NCBI RefSeq assembly: GCF_963675985.1
Contig: NZ_OY780957.1
Location: 1,573,501 to 1,637,500, forward strand
Direction of reading: 5' to 3'
DNA length: 64,000 nt
From: an uncultured Roseibium sp.
Lineage (GTDB): Bacteria; Pseudomonadota; Alphaproteobacteria; Rhizobiales; Stappiaceae
The notes below the pieces were generated by a model. That model made no database searches, was not told where the DNA came from, and was given only the letters and a program-made list of their open reading frames with translations. Position 1 is the stretch's first letter. Every line of letters starts with the position of its first letter. Made by a program: the position numbers and the translations under genes. Shown here piece by piece: positions 56,172 to 64,000 of this stretch.

Positions 56172-57641
56172 ATGCGGACCAACCGTCCGGAAGTTGAAAT
56201 CGTTGAAGCCCCAGCCCGGGACGAGACCGGCACCAACCGGAAGCGGAAGGTCTTTGTGCGGACCTACGGCTGCCAGATGAACGTCTATGACAGCGACCGC
56301 ATGACCGACGTGCTTGCACCAGAGGGCTTTCAGACGACCGAGGATCTGGAAGACGCCGATCTGGTGATCCTGAATACCTGCCACATTCGGGAAAAGGCCG
56401 CCGAAAAAGTCTATTCCGAGCTTGGCCGCATCCGGAAGGTCAAGGAAGAGCGGGCACGCCAGGGCAAGGACATGATGGTCGGCGTCGCCGGCTGTGTCGC
56501 CCAGGCGGAAGGCGAGGAAATCGCCCGCCGCGCGCCCATCGTCGATCTGGTGATCGGTCCGCAGAGCTATCACCGCCTGCCGGGCCTTCTGGCGAAGGCC
56601 GGCTCCGGCGAAAAGATCGTCGAAACCGAATTCGACATCGACGCGAAATTCGCGCACCTGTCTGAACAGGCCGCCGCGCCGGTGAAAAAGCGTCCGCCGG
56701 CAGCGTTCCTGACCGTGCAGGAAGGCTGCGACAAGTTCTGCACCTTCTGTGTCGTTCCTTACACCCGCGGTGCCGAGGTGTCCCGGTCTGTGGAGCAGAT
56801 CGTCACCGAAGCGGAGCAGATGGCAGCATCCGGCGTCCGGGAAATCACGCTTCTCGGCCAGAACGTGAATGCGTGGCACGGCGAAGGGGCCGACGGAAAA
56901 GCTTGGGGCCTTGGTCGGCTGCTGCGCCGGCTGGCGGAGATCGACGGCCTCGACCGGCTGCGCTACACGACCAGCCATCCGCGCGACATGGACGACGAAT
57001 TGATCGCGGCGCACCGGGAGCTCAAGTCCCTGATGCCCTATCTGCATCTGCCGGTTCAATCCGGGTCCGACCGGATCCTGAAGGCGATGAACCGCCGCCA
57101 TACCCGCGACGACTATTTCCGCCTGATCGACCGGATCAGGCAAGCCGCACCCGATATCGCCCTTTCCGGCGACTTCATTGTCGGCTTCCCGGGCGAAACG
57201 GATCAGGACTTCGAGGATACGATGGACCTGATCCGGCGGGTCGAATACGGATCCGCCTTTTCGTTCAAATACAGCTCGCGGCCCGGCACGCCCGGCGCAA
57301 CCATGGACGATCAGGTGCCTGAAGACGTCAAGAGCGCACGGCTTGCCGCCCTTCAGGACCTCGTCGCCGCGCAGCAAAAAGCCTTTAACGCGTCGCGGCT
57401 TGGCATGACCTGCGACGTGCTTCTGGAGCGCAAGGGCCGCAATCCCGGCCAGTTGGTCGGAAAGTCGCCCTGGCTGCAGGCGGTTCAGCTCTATGCGCCG
57501 GAAAATCTGATCGGCAGCATACAAGCGGTGGAAATCATCGAGATCGGTGCCAATTCGCTGTTCGGACGGCTGATTGAAAGGCAAGATGAAAGCGGATCAA
57601 ACCGTCCAGGCGCCATCAAGGAGGCGGCATTTGACGCGTGA
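56172..57641 (+). CDS. miaB: tRNA-2-methylthio-N6-dimethylallyladenosine synthase
   Basis: 489 residues. The N-terminal cluster domain has VRTYGCQMNVYDS, LNTCHIREKA and VAGCVAQAEG cysteines. The radical SAM motif is EGCDKFCTFCVVPYTRG. LPVQSGSDRILKAMNRRHT and a C-terminal TRAM domain (about 390-460) complete it. It adds the methylthio group to i6A37 of tRNAs. phoH starts within its last codons. Confidence 0.97.
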   Translation: MRTNRPEVEIVEAPARDETGTNRKRKVFVRTYGCQMNVYDSDRMTDVLAPEGFQTTEDLEDADLVILNTCHIREKAAEKVYSELGRIRKVKEERARQGKDMMVGVAGCVAQAEGEEIARRAPIVDLVIGPQSYHRLPGLLAKAGSGEKIVETEFDIDAKFAHLSEQAAAPVKKRPPAAFLTVQEGCDKFCTFCVVPYTRGAEVSRSVEQIVTEAEQMAASGVREITLLGQNVNAWHGEGADGKAWGLGRLLRRLAEIDGLDRLRYTTSHPRDMDDELIAAHRELKSLMPYLHLPVQSGSDRILKAMNRRHTRDDYFRLIDRIRQAAPDIALSGDFIVGFPGETDQDFEDTMDLIRRVEYGSAFSFKYSSRPGTPGATMDDQVPEDVKSARLAALQDLVAAQQKAFNASRLGMTCDVLLERKGRNPGQLVGKSPWLQAVQLYAPENLIGSIQAVEIIEIGANSLFGRLIERQDESGSNRPGAIKEAAFDA

Positions 57642-58716
57642 CAGCCAAGTAACGGCTCGCAAGGGTTCGGACACATCAGCGGTTCCGGCATCCGACATGA
57701 CGCATATCGTTCTCGCGTTCGAAGACAACAGGCTCATCGGTGATCTCTTCGGCCAGTTCGACCAGAACCTCGCTCTGATCGAACAGCGGCTCGGTATCGA
57801 TGCGGTTGCACGCGGCAATCAGGTCACTTTAAAGGGAAGCCACGCGGGCTGCGCCCAGGCGCGCACCGCACTTGAGGCGCTTTATCAGCGCCTGCAGCAG
57901 GGCCACGAGGTGCACCCCGGAGATGTCGACGGCGCATTGCGCATGGCGGCGGCCGCAGAGGCGCAACTGCCATTGCCGACCCTGGAGCCGAAGTCCCGTC
58001 TCGCCTTCGCGCAGATTTCTACCCGGCGCAAGACGATTGTCGCGCGCACGCCGACCCAGGATGCCTATATCCGCTCCATGGACCGCGCCGATCTCGTCTT
58101 TGGGACCGGACCTGCCGGAACAGGCAAGACGTTTCTGGCCGTTGCCTATGCGGCGGCCCTGATCGAGCGCGGCGATGCCACGCGCCTGATCCTGTCCCGC
58201 CCGGCCGTGGAAGCGGGCGAACGCCTGGGCTTCCTGCCAGGCGACATGAAGGAAAAGGTCGATCCTTATCTCCGCCCGCTCTACGACGCGCTCTATGAAA
58301 TGATGCCGCCGGAAAAGGTCGATCGGGGCCTGCAGTCGGGCATGATCGAGGTCGCGCCGCTCGCCTTCATGCGCGGCCGCACACTCTCCAATGCGGTTGT
58401 GCTGCTCGACGAGGCGCAAAACACCACGTCGATGCAGATGAAGATGTTCCTGACCCGTCTTGGCGAGGGGTCGAAGATGATCGTCACCGGCGATCCGAGC
58501 CAGGTCGATCTGCCGCCGGGCCAGATGTCAGGCCTGCGCGAGGCGCTTTCGCTGCTGACGGACGTCGAAGGCGTGGCTCATGTCCGCTTTACCGAGGCCG
58601 ACGTGGTCCGGCACGAACTCGTGGCCCGGATCGTGACAGCCTATGACAATGCCTCGCGTGAGGTGTTGCAGGAGCGCGAGCGCCGCCGGTCCGGCGGGGC
58701 GGAAGCGGCACAATGA
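57631..58716 (+). CDS. PhoH-family ATPase
   Basis: The frame extends back to 57574 inside miaB, but a TTG at 57631, six bases after AGGAGG, is the best start (361 residues; 11-bp overlap with miaB). A KH-like N-terminal region (GIDAVARGNQVTLKG) leads to Walker A FGTGPAGTGKTFLAVAYA and Walker B NAVVLLDEAQNTT, then KMIVTGDPSQVDLP. PhoH/YbeZ proteins are RNA-linked NTPases that act with the YbeY endoribonuclease, encoded next with a 4-bp overlap. Confidence 0.93.
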   Translation: MTRDSQVTARKGSDTSAVPASDMTHIVLAFEDNRLIGDLFGQFDQNLALIEQRLGIDAVARGNQVTLKGSHAGCAQARTALEALYQRLQQGHEVHPGDVDGALRMAAAAEAQLPLPTLEPKSRLAFAQISTRRKTIVARTPTQDAYIRSMDRADLVFGTGPAGTGKTFLAVAYAAALIERGDATRLILSRPAVEAGERLGFLPGDMKEKVDPYLRPLYDALYEMMPPEKVDRGLQSGMIEVAPLAFMRGRTLSNAVVLLDEAQNTTSMQMKMFLTRLGEGSKMIVTGDPSQVDLPPGQMSGLREALSLLTDVEGVAHVRFTEADVVRHELVARIVTAYDNASREVLQERERRRSGGAEAAQ

Positions 58717-59249
58717 CGGCGCAGGCGGCAGATCCGCGACAGGCTCTGCCGGAAGACTTACAGATCGACCTCAGCATCGAGGCCGGTGACTGGCCGAAGG
58801 AAACGGTTCTTGAAGAGCTTTGTACCCGTGCCATCGGCTGTGCTTTCAGCACCGGGAAGCTACTTGCGGTTCCCGGTTCCGAAGTGTCGCTTCTGTTCAC
58901 CGACGATGCCTCGATCAGGGAATTGAACCGCCGCTGGCGGGAAAAAGACAAGCCGACCAATGTGCTGTCCTTTCCCGGCAGTGAGCCGGAGGGCGAGATC
59001 TACGGACCCATGCTCGGCGATATCGTTCTGGCAAGTGAAACCGTTCACCGCGAAGCGGACGAATTGGCAATTGAATTTGCCGATCACCTTACCCATCTGA
59101 TTGTTCACGGAATTCTTCATCTTTTCGACTATGATCATCAGGAAGAAGACGAGGCCGAGGCGATGGAACAGCTTGAAAGGACGATCCTTGCAAAGCTGGA
59201 TATTGCCGATCCCTATCAGGACAGGCCACTGCTTGCCGATGAAAATTGA
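58713..59249 (+). CDS. ybeY: Endoribonuclease YbeY
   Basis: 178 residues. The metal site is HLIVHGILHLFDYDHQEEDEAEAME (the H3 motif HGxLHLxxYDH), with the conserved ELNRRWREKDKPTNVLSFPG upstream. It matures 16S rRNA 3' ends and takes part in ribosome quality control. Its ATG overlaps the phoH stop (ATGA), so it is translationally coupled. Confidence 0.96.
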   Translation: MTAQAADPRQALPEDLQIDLSIEAGDWPKETVLEELCTRAIGCAFSTGKLLAVPGSEVSLLFTDDASIRELNRRWREKDKPTNVLSFPGSEPEGEIYGPMLGDIVLASETVHREADELAIEFADHLTHLIVHGILHLFDYDHQEEDEAEAMEQLERTILAKLDIADPYQDRPLLADEN

Positions 59250-59298
59250 GCCGGGCCATTTCAACCTCCTTTATGAGTCTACGACCTAGATTGACGAT

Positions 59299-60429
59299 AT
59301 GACTGCTTCAGACGCCCGAAGTCCCGAAACGTCTCCCGCGCAATACGAAAGCGCGGCTAAACAGGATGCCGAAGACCCGCAACAGAGCGGGCCGCCGAAA
59401 AAGGCGGCCATCTGGAATACGGTCAGGCGGATTTTTGGCATGGGCCGATCAACCGGAAGCCTGCGGGAAAACCTCGAAGACGAACTTGCCAGAGAAGGCA
59501 GCGGCGACACGGCCTTTTCGCCGGAAGAACGCATGCTTCTTGGCAATATCCTGCGCCTGAGAGAGTTACGCGTCGACGATGTGATGATCCCCCGGGCGGA
59601 TATCGATGCCGTCGAGAGCAGTTCCAGTCTTTCCCGTGTGATGGAACTGTTTGAGGAAAGCAGTCATTCGCGCATGCCGGTCTATGAGGAAACCCTCGAC
59701 GATCCGCGTGGCATGATCCACATCAAGGACCTCATGGCTTTCATCGCCGCGCGCGCGGCCGTCAACGATGACAAGCCCGACACTTCCGGTGAGGAGGACG
59801 AGGAAACCCCACCGCGCGGCCATAATCTGCGGGAACTGGATCTGTCCCGTGTCGATCTGTCGGGATCGCTGAAGGCAGCGGGACTTGTCCGCGAGTTGCT
59901 GTTTGTGCCGCCCTCCATGCCGGCGACGGATCTCATGGCGAAGATGCAGGCGGACCGGATCCAGATGGCGCTGGTCATCGATGAATACGGCGGAACAGAC
60001 GGTCTCGTCTCCCTGGAAGATCTCGTGGAAGAAGTCGTCGGTGACATCGAGGACGAGCACGACGAGGACGAGGAGGCGATGCTGGCTGAAACCGGGGACG
60101 GCGGCTGGATCGCGGACCCGAGGCTTCCGTTGGAGGATCTCGACGAGACCCTGGGCACCCAATTCGCAACCGGTGAGATTTCCGAAGACGTCGACACGCT
60201 CGGCGGCTTGCTGTTCGTGTCGATCGGACGAGTGCCGGTCCGCGGCGAACTTCTGGCCGCTCCCGGTCTGCCGGGTTACGAGTTCGAGGTGCTGGATGCG
60301 GATCCGCGCCGGATCAAGCGCCTGCGCATCCGTCGCCGCAAGCTTGATGGCAGACTGCCGGAGCAGCGCAGGCGGGCGAAGAAACCCGAAGCTTCGACAA
60401 GTTCAGGCCAACCGCCGGCAGACGAATAA
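59299..60429 (+). CDS. CorC/HlyC-family CBS-domain protein
   Basis: 376 residues. FSPEERMLLGNILRLRELRV and DVMIPRADIDAVE open a CBS pair (about 95-265), which is interrupted by an acidic insert (SGEEDEETPP, about 165-174). IDEYGGTDGLVSLEDLVEEVVGDIEDEHD and a C-terminal CorC_HlyC domain follow. No DUF21 membrane domain, so this is the cytosolic CorC type linked to Mg/Co efflux in enterics and usually encoded before lnt. The last 12 codons include a short repeat (60392-60407). Confidence 0.9.
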   Translation: MTASDARSPETSPAQYESAAKQDAEDPQQSGPPKKAAIWNTVRRIFGMGRSTGSLRENLEDELAREGSGDTAFSPEERMLLGNILRLRELRVDDVMIPRADIDAVESSSSLSRVMELFEESSHSRMPVYEETLDDPRGMIHIKDLMAFIAARAAVNDDKPDTSGEEDEETPPRGHNLRELDLSRVDLSGSLKAAGLVRELLFVPPSMPATDLMAKMQADRIQMALVIDEYGGTDGLVSLEDLVEEVVGDIEDEHDEDEEAMLAETGDGGWIADPRLPLEDLDETLGTQFATGEISEDVDTLGGLLFVSIGRVPVRGELLAAPGLPGYEFEVLDADPRRIKRLRIRRRKLDGRLPEQRRRAKKPEASTSSGQPPADE

Positions 60430-60482
60430 ACGCCAATTCCCGATCGACGATCGTTGTGCTCCAATCCGGGACTTGACCCCGG
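60392..60482. repeat. Cluster of short palindrome-like repeats at the corC-lnt junction
   Basis: CTTCGACAAGTTCAGG (60392-60407) resembles a palindromic repeat scattered in many bacterial genomes. CGATCGACGATCG lies at 60441-60453. CCGGG (60466-60470) pairs with CCCGG (60478-60482) around a 7-nt loop. Together they look like an intergenic repeat unit that has entered the end of corC. Confidence 0.4.
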
Positions 60483-60537
60483 TTTGTGTGCGGCGCAAAG
60501 CTCTGGTGCAGAGCGATTCGGCCGGGAATTGAAAGCG

Positions 60538-62160
60538 ATGGAGCGTAGCCTTGGGGCTTTGATGGCGGTGCCCAACGCCTGCCTGCTTGCCTGGGGTTGG
60601 CGCAGGCGTGGCCTGGCTTTCGCCGCGGGCGGCGTATCGGCATTCGCGCTCCCGCCCTATGGCTGGTTTCCCCTTCTGTTTGTGACAATTCCCGCTCTGG
60701 TGTGGCTGTTGGACGGGGCGATTGAAACCGGTGCCCGGCAATCCGCCTTGAGGCGTGTCGCATCGGGGTTTTCCATCGGATGGTGGTTCGGGTTCGGATA
60801 TTTCCTGGCCGGTCTGTGGTGGATCGGCAGCGCTTTTCTTGTCGAAGCCGACCGATTTGCCTGGATGATACCCTTTGCGGTCCTGGCCATGCCCGTGGGC
60901 CTTGCGCTCTTCACCGCGGTCGGGACCGCGCTGGCTGCTCTCTTGTGGACCGAGCGCTGGAGCCGGGTTCTGGCGCTGGCGCTGTTCCTGTCGCTTGCCG
61001 ACTGGGTACGGGGCCATGTTCTGACGGGCTTTCCCTGGAACGCGTTCGGCTATGCGTTCTCCAAGCCCCTCGTCCTGGCGCAGACGGCGAGCCTGATCGG
61101 CATCTATGGCCTGAGCTTTCTGGTCCTGCTGACCTTTGCATTGCCGGCGGTGCTGGCCGATCACAAGCCACTGCGCGTCCGGATCACCGGCCTCGCGGCC
61201 TCTCTTTCTCTGCTTGCCGCAATGGCGGTCTTCGGCTTCGTTCGCCTTGATCTTGTCGCGGATCCGGGTTTCAGCGATGTGGATGTGCGTGTTGTCCAGC
61301 CGTCTATCGCCCAGACAGAGAAATGGGTGCCGGAGAACAAGGACTGGATCTTCGATACCTATCTGGATTTGACCCAAAAGCCGCTCGGCGGAACTGCCCG
61401 GGTCGGTCACGACCGGCTGATCGTCTGGCCGGAGTCCGCCGTTCCCTTCCTTCTGACCCACGAACCGGGAGCGCTTTACCGGATTTCGCAGACGCTTCCG
61501 CCGCAGACCATGCTGATCACCGGCGCGATCCGGTTCGAGCGGTCGAGCGACGGGCCGGCCTATTACAACAGCGTCTATCTGATCGATCCGAACGGCGAGG
61601 TTCAGGACGTCTACGACAAGGTCCATCTGGTTCCGTTCGGCGAGTATCTGCCCTTGCGGTCGCTGCTCCAGAGTCTGGGTCTGGAGCAGCTTGTGGACGT
61701 GCCGGGGACTTTTCATGCAGGCCTCAGACACCGCGTCATGGTGCCGCAGACGGCTCCGTCGTTTCTGCCGCTGGTCTGTTACGAGGCAATCTTCCCGGAT
61801 TTCGCAGGCGCTTCCGATACCCGCCCGGGGTTCCTGTTGAATGTAACCAACGATGCCTGGTTCGGCGATACGCCGGGACCGCATCAGCATTTCGCCCAGG
61901 CCCGGATGCGGGCAATCGAGCAGGGCATCCCGCTCGTAAGAGCTGCAAACACCGGGATTTCCGCAGTCATAGACGCGAAAGGGCGGGTGCTCGATCTGCT
62001 GCCTCTTCTGTCCAGGGGCGTCATCGACAGCAGATTACCCGAACGTTTACCTATGACACTTTACGCAGGGTATGGTGACGTGATCTTTATGATATTTTCA
62101 ATTTTAAGTTTTGGTTTACTTTCAAAACATCGATACAACCCGGCTTCGCGTAGAAATTGA
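60538..62160 (+). CDS. lnt: Apolipoprotein N-acyltransferase
   Basis: The frame opens at 60454; ATG 60538 begins MERSLGALMAVPNACLLAWG and gives 540 residues. Several membrane helices occupy about 15-210. The nitrilase-fold domain has the catalytic glutamate in IVWPESAVPF, lysine in VYDKVHLVPFGEYLP and cysteine in PLVCYEAIFPDF. NVTNDAWFGDTPGPHQH is conserved. A final helix (VIFMIFSILSFGLLS) lies at the C-terminus. It adds the third acyl chain to lipoproteins at the inner membrane. Confidence 0.95.
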   Translation: MERSLGALMAVPNACLLAWGWRRRGLAFAAGGVSAFALPPYGWFPLLFVTIPALVWLLDGAIETGARQSALRRVASGFSIGWWFGFGYFLAGLWWIGSAFLVEADRFAWMIPFAVLAMPVGLALFTAVGTALAALLWTERWSRVLALALFLSLADWVRGHVLTGFPWNAFGYAFSKPLVLAQTASLIGIYGLSFLVLLTFALPAVLADHKPLRVRITGLAASLSLLAAMAVFGFVRLDLVADPGFSDVDVRVVQPSIAQTEKWVPENKDWIFDTYLDLTQKPLGGTARVGHDRLIVWPESAVPFLLTHEPGALYRISQTLPPQTMLITGAIRFERSSDGPAYYNSVYLIDPNGEVQDVYDKVHLVPFGEYLPLRSLLQSLGLEQLVDVPGTFHAGLRHRVMVPQTAPSFLPLVCYEAIFPDFAGASDTRPGFLLNVTNDAWFGDTPGPHQHFAQARMRAIEQGIPLVRAANTGISAVIDAKGRVLDLLPLLSRGVIDSRLPERLPMTLYAGYGDVIFMIFSILSFGLLSKHRYNPASRRN

Positions 62161-62352
62161 TTTTTCTGTTTGGGGAATGTGAATGCCCTGTGATACAACC
62201 GTGATATTGCTTCGGATGACGAAGCGCGGTGAAGCGTGCTTACTGTGTCGAGATCATTTTGATCAAGTGCGTGGGGGTAGGTGCTTGTTCATCCGTTTCA
62301 AATGGAGAACTCGGCGGAAATTCGCCGATTAATAAAGAAAGACCAAAGACCC

Positions 62353-62757
62353 ATGCCCAGCAAAAAGGCACCAAATCCGATTGATATTCATGTCGGAAGC
62401 CGGGTTCGGCTTCGCCGCATGATGCTTGGAATGAGCCAGGAAAAGCTTGGAGAAGCTTTAGGCATCACGTTCCAGCAGATTCAGAAATACGAAAAAGGCA
62501 CCAACCGGATCGGTGCAAGTCGCCTTCAGCATATCGCAACGATTTTGAAAGTACCCGTTGCGTTCTTCTTCGAAGATGCGCCGGGTACGCCTGAAGAAGC
62601 CGAGGGCTTTGGCGAATCTCAACCCACGTCCTATGTGGTCGATTTCCTTTCCTCCTCCGAAGGCCTGTCTCTCAATAAGGCCTTCGTCCGCATTGAAGAC
62701 CCCAAAGTTCGCCGTAGAATTGTGGATCTGGTCCGTTCTTTGGCCGGTGACGACTAA
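62353..62757 (+). CDS. XRE-family helix-turn-helix regulator
   Basis: 134 residues from ATG 62353; the frame is open to GTG 62281, with an ATG at 62302. PNPIDIHVGSRVRLRRMMLG leads into a Cro/C1 helix-turn-helix (MSQEKLGEALGITFQQIQKYEKGTNRIGASRLQHIA). PVAFFFEDAPG and an ending RRRIVDLVRSLAGDD are characteristic of a regulator found between lnt and metK in Rhizobiales. Its targets are unknown. It may also regulate itself. Confidence 0.88.
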   Translation: MPSKKAPNPIDIHVGSRVRLRRMMLGMSQEKLGEALGITFQQIQKYEKGTNRIGASRLQHIATILKVPVAFFFEDAPGTPEEAEGFGESQPTSYVVDFLSSSEGLSLNKAFVRIEDPKVRRRIVDLVRSLAGDD

Positions 62758-62811
62758 GAAATTCGGCTTCGCGCTTGACGTGGGGAAGAACTTTCAGGAT
62801 TGATGCGCATT

Positions 62812-62837
62812 GAAGCGGCGAGTTCATTCGCCGCTTC
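62812..62837 (+). promoter_or_regulatory. Hairpin upstream of metK
   Basis: A perfect 10-bp stem, GAAGCGGCGA (62812-62821) and TCGCCGCTTC (62828-62837), has a 6-nt loop. It is followed by AGTCATATTC rather than a T-run. It ends 32 bp before the metK ATG, so it may be a weak terminator of the XRE gene or a leader element of metK. Confidence 0.5.
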
Positions 62838-62869
62838 AGTCATATTCATTCCCAGAAGGACGATAGCCA

Positions 62870-64000
62870 ATGGCCCGTCAAGATTATCTCTTCACCTCTG
62901 AATCCGTATCGGAAGGACATCCGGACAAAGTCTGCGATCGCATTTCCGATGCCGTTGTCGATGCATATCTGAGCGAAATGCCCGAAGCGCGTGTTGCCTG
63001 CGAAACGCTGGCGACGACAAACCGCATCGTGATCGCCGGCGAAACCCGTGGTCCGAACACCATTACCAAGGACTACATCGCGCATCTGGCCCGCATGGCG
63101 GTGAAGGATATCGGTTACGAGCAGGAAGGGTTCCATTGGGAGACCTGTGACGTCGCAGTTCACCTCCATGCCCAGTCCGCTCATATCGCGCAGGGCGTCG
63201 ATGCGGCGGACAACAAGGACGAAGGCGCGGGCGACCAGGGCATCATGTTCGGTTACGCCTGCCGCGAAACGCCGGAACTGATGCCGGCCCCGATCCTGTA
63301 TTCCCACAAGATCCTGAAGACCCTTGCCGAAGCCCGCAAATACGGCAACGCCAGTGTCCTGGGCCCGGATGCGAAAAGCCAGGTCACGGTCCGTTACGAA
63401 AACGGCAAGCCGATGGAAGTCACCTCCATCGTTCTGTCGACTCAGCACCTCGACGAAACCATGACCTCCGACGACGTGCGCAAGGTGGTCGAACCCTACA
63501 TTCGTGAAACGCTGCCGGCCGGCTGGATCACCGACGGCACCGAATGGCACGTCAATCCGACCGGTGCCTTCGTCATCGGCGGACCGGACGGCGACTGTGG
63601 CCTGACCGGCCGCAAGATCATCGTCGACACCTATGGCGGTGCGGCTCCGCATGGCGGTGGCGCCTTCTCCGGCAAGGATCCGACCAAGGTGGACCGTTCG
63701 GCCGCCTATGCGTCGCGCTATCTGGCCAAGAACGTCGTGGCCGCCGAATTGGCCGACAAGTGCACCATCCAGCTGTCCTATGCCATCGGCGTTGCGGATC
63801 CGCTGTCGGTTTATGTCGATCTGCACGGAACCGGCAACTGCGACGAAGCCAAGCTCGAAAAGGCTCTGCGCGAAGTCATGGGTCTCACCCCGCGCCGTAT
63901 CCGCGAGCATTTGAAGCTCAACAACCCGATCTACGAGCGCACCGCGGCTTACGGCCATTTCGGCCGTGACCCGGATGCGGACGGTGGGTTCTCCTGGGAA
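62870..64000 (+). CDS. metK: S-adenosylmethionine synthase (3' end outside the window)
   Basis: ATG 62870 with AAGGA ten bases upstream; 377 codons are present and the frame is still open at the window edge, close to the usual 385-400. MARQDYLFTSESVSEGHPDK is the canonical start (catalytic histidine in EGHPDK). GAGDQGIMFGYA, the P-loop-like GGAAPHGGGAFSGKDPTKVDRSAA and YAIGVADPLS follow. It makes SAM from methionine and ATP. The remaining C-terminal residues are cut off. Confidence 0.97.
   Translation, partial: MARQDYLFTSESVSEGHPDKVCDRISDAVVDAYLSEMPEARVACETLATTNRIVIAGETRGPNTITKDYIAHLARMAVKDIGYEQEGFHWETCDVAVHLHAQSAHIAQGVDAADNKDEGAGDQGIMFGYACRETPELMPAPILYSHKILKTLAEARKYGNASVLGPDAKSQVTVRYENGKPMEVTSIVLSTQHLDETMTSDDVRKVVEPYIRETLPAGWITDGTEWHVNPTGAFVIGGPDGDCGLTGRKIIVDTYGGAAPHGGGAFSGKDPTKVDRSAAYASRYLAKNVVAAELADKCTIQLSYAIGVADPLSVYVDLHGTGNCDEAKLEKALREVMGLTPRRIREHLKLNNPIYERTAAYGHFGRDPDADGGFSWE

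Noticed and set aside
62758..62811. Possible SAM/SAH riboswitch before metK (CGGCTTCGCGCTTGACGTGG looked vaguely similar)
   Set aside because: I could not form the required stem and pseudoknot. Only the hairpin at 62812-62837 is supported.

Overview
The window looks like a chromosomal segment of an alphaproteobacterium of the order Hyphomicrobiales (Rhizobiales), probably a marine Stappiaceae/Roseibium-type organism. This is inferred from gene order (dnaA, rpsT, enoyl-CoA hydratase, mutM, ubiE, ubiB; miaB, phoH, ybeY, corC, lnt, HTH, metK), a rhizobial-type PmtA, and RpoH-like promoters of the alphaproteobacterial form. The species is not proven.

Left third (about 1-24 kb), accessory and envelope-themed. 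An orphan ATP-grasp protein is followed by two secreted proteins (glycine-zipper; peptidoglycan-binding), a secreted protein with three PAN/Apple-like modules, and a membrane-anchored family 3 glycoside hydrolase. Then comes a tightly packed nine-gene minus-strand operon (23822 down to 7381). It encodes a membrane-anchored trypsin-like protease, a single-pass protein with a DUF2135/YfaP-like domain, an SrfB-like actin/Hsp70-fold ATPase (broken by a frameshift near 19400), an SrfC-like dynamin-type GTPase, a single-pass protein with Sel1-like repeats, a secreted VWA protein, an ABC ATPase, an FtsX/MacB-type permease, and a secreted SUMF1-fold protein that lacks the catalytic cysteines. This is the best candidate for a poorly described system: a cytosolic NTPase pair coupled to a trans-envelope set of protease, VWA and SUMF1 modules.

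24.3-27.1 kb, a decayed island at tRNA-Arg(CCG). It holds a nuclease pseudogene, a putative HEFWH metallopeptidase whose upstream leader joins the main frame at an A8 run followed by an 11-bp stem-loop (the layout of a -1 frameshift signal), and a remnant resembling the tail of a large serine recombinase.

27.5-43.4 kb, core. RlpA-like protein, GGDEF/EAL protein, gyrB, an unlisted 59-residue small gene, recF, dnaN, dnaA, rhodanese, an AT-rich 550-bp gap, rpsT, enoyl-CoA hydratase, mutM, ubiE and ubiB.

43.4-44.9 kb, an AT-rich insertion. It carries a 244-bp unit bounded by 22-bp inverted repeats, and a DUF5615/DUF433 toxin-antitoxin pair.

44.9-64 kb, core. AlkB-like protein, dnaK-dnaJ, pmtA, a flavin reductase, hslVU, a universal stress protein, nfu, tsaB-rimI-plsC-miaB-phoH-ybeY-corC-lnt, an XRE regulator and metK (cut by the window end). 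Protein quality control genes (dnaK, hslV) carry RpoH-like promoters. The tsaB-to-lnt run combines tRNA modification, translation quality control and lipoprotein/phospholipid synthesis in one likely transcription unit.
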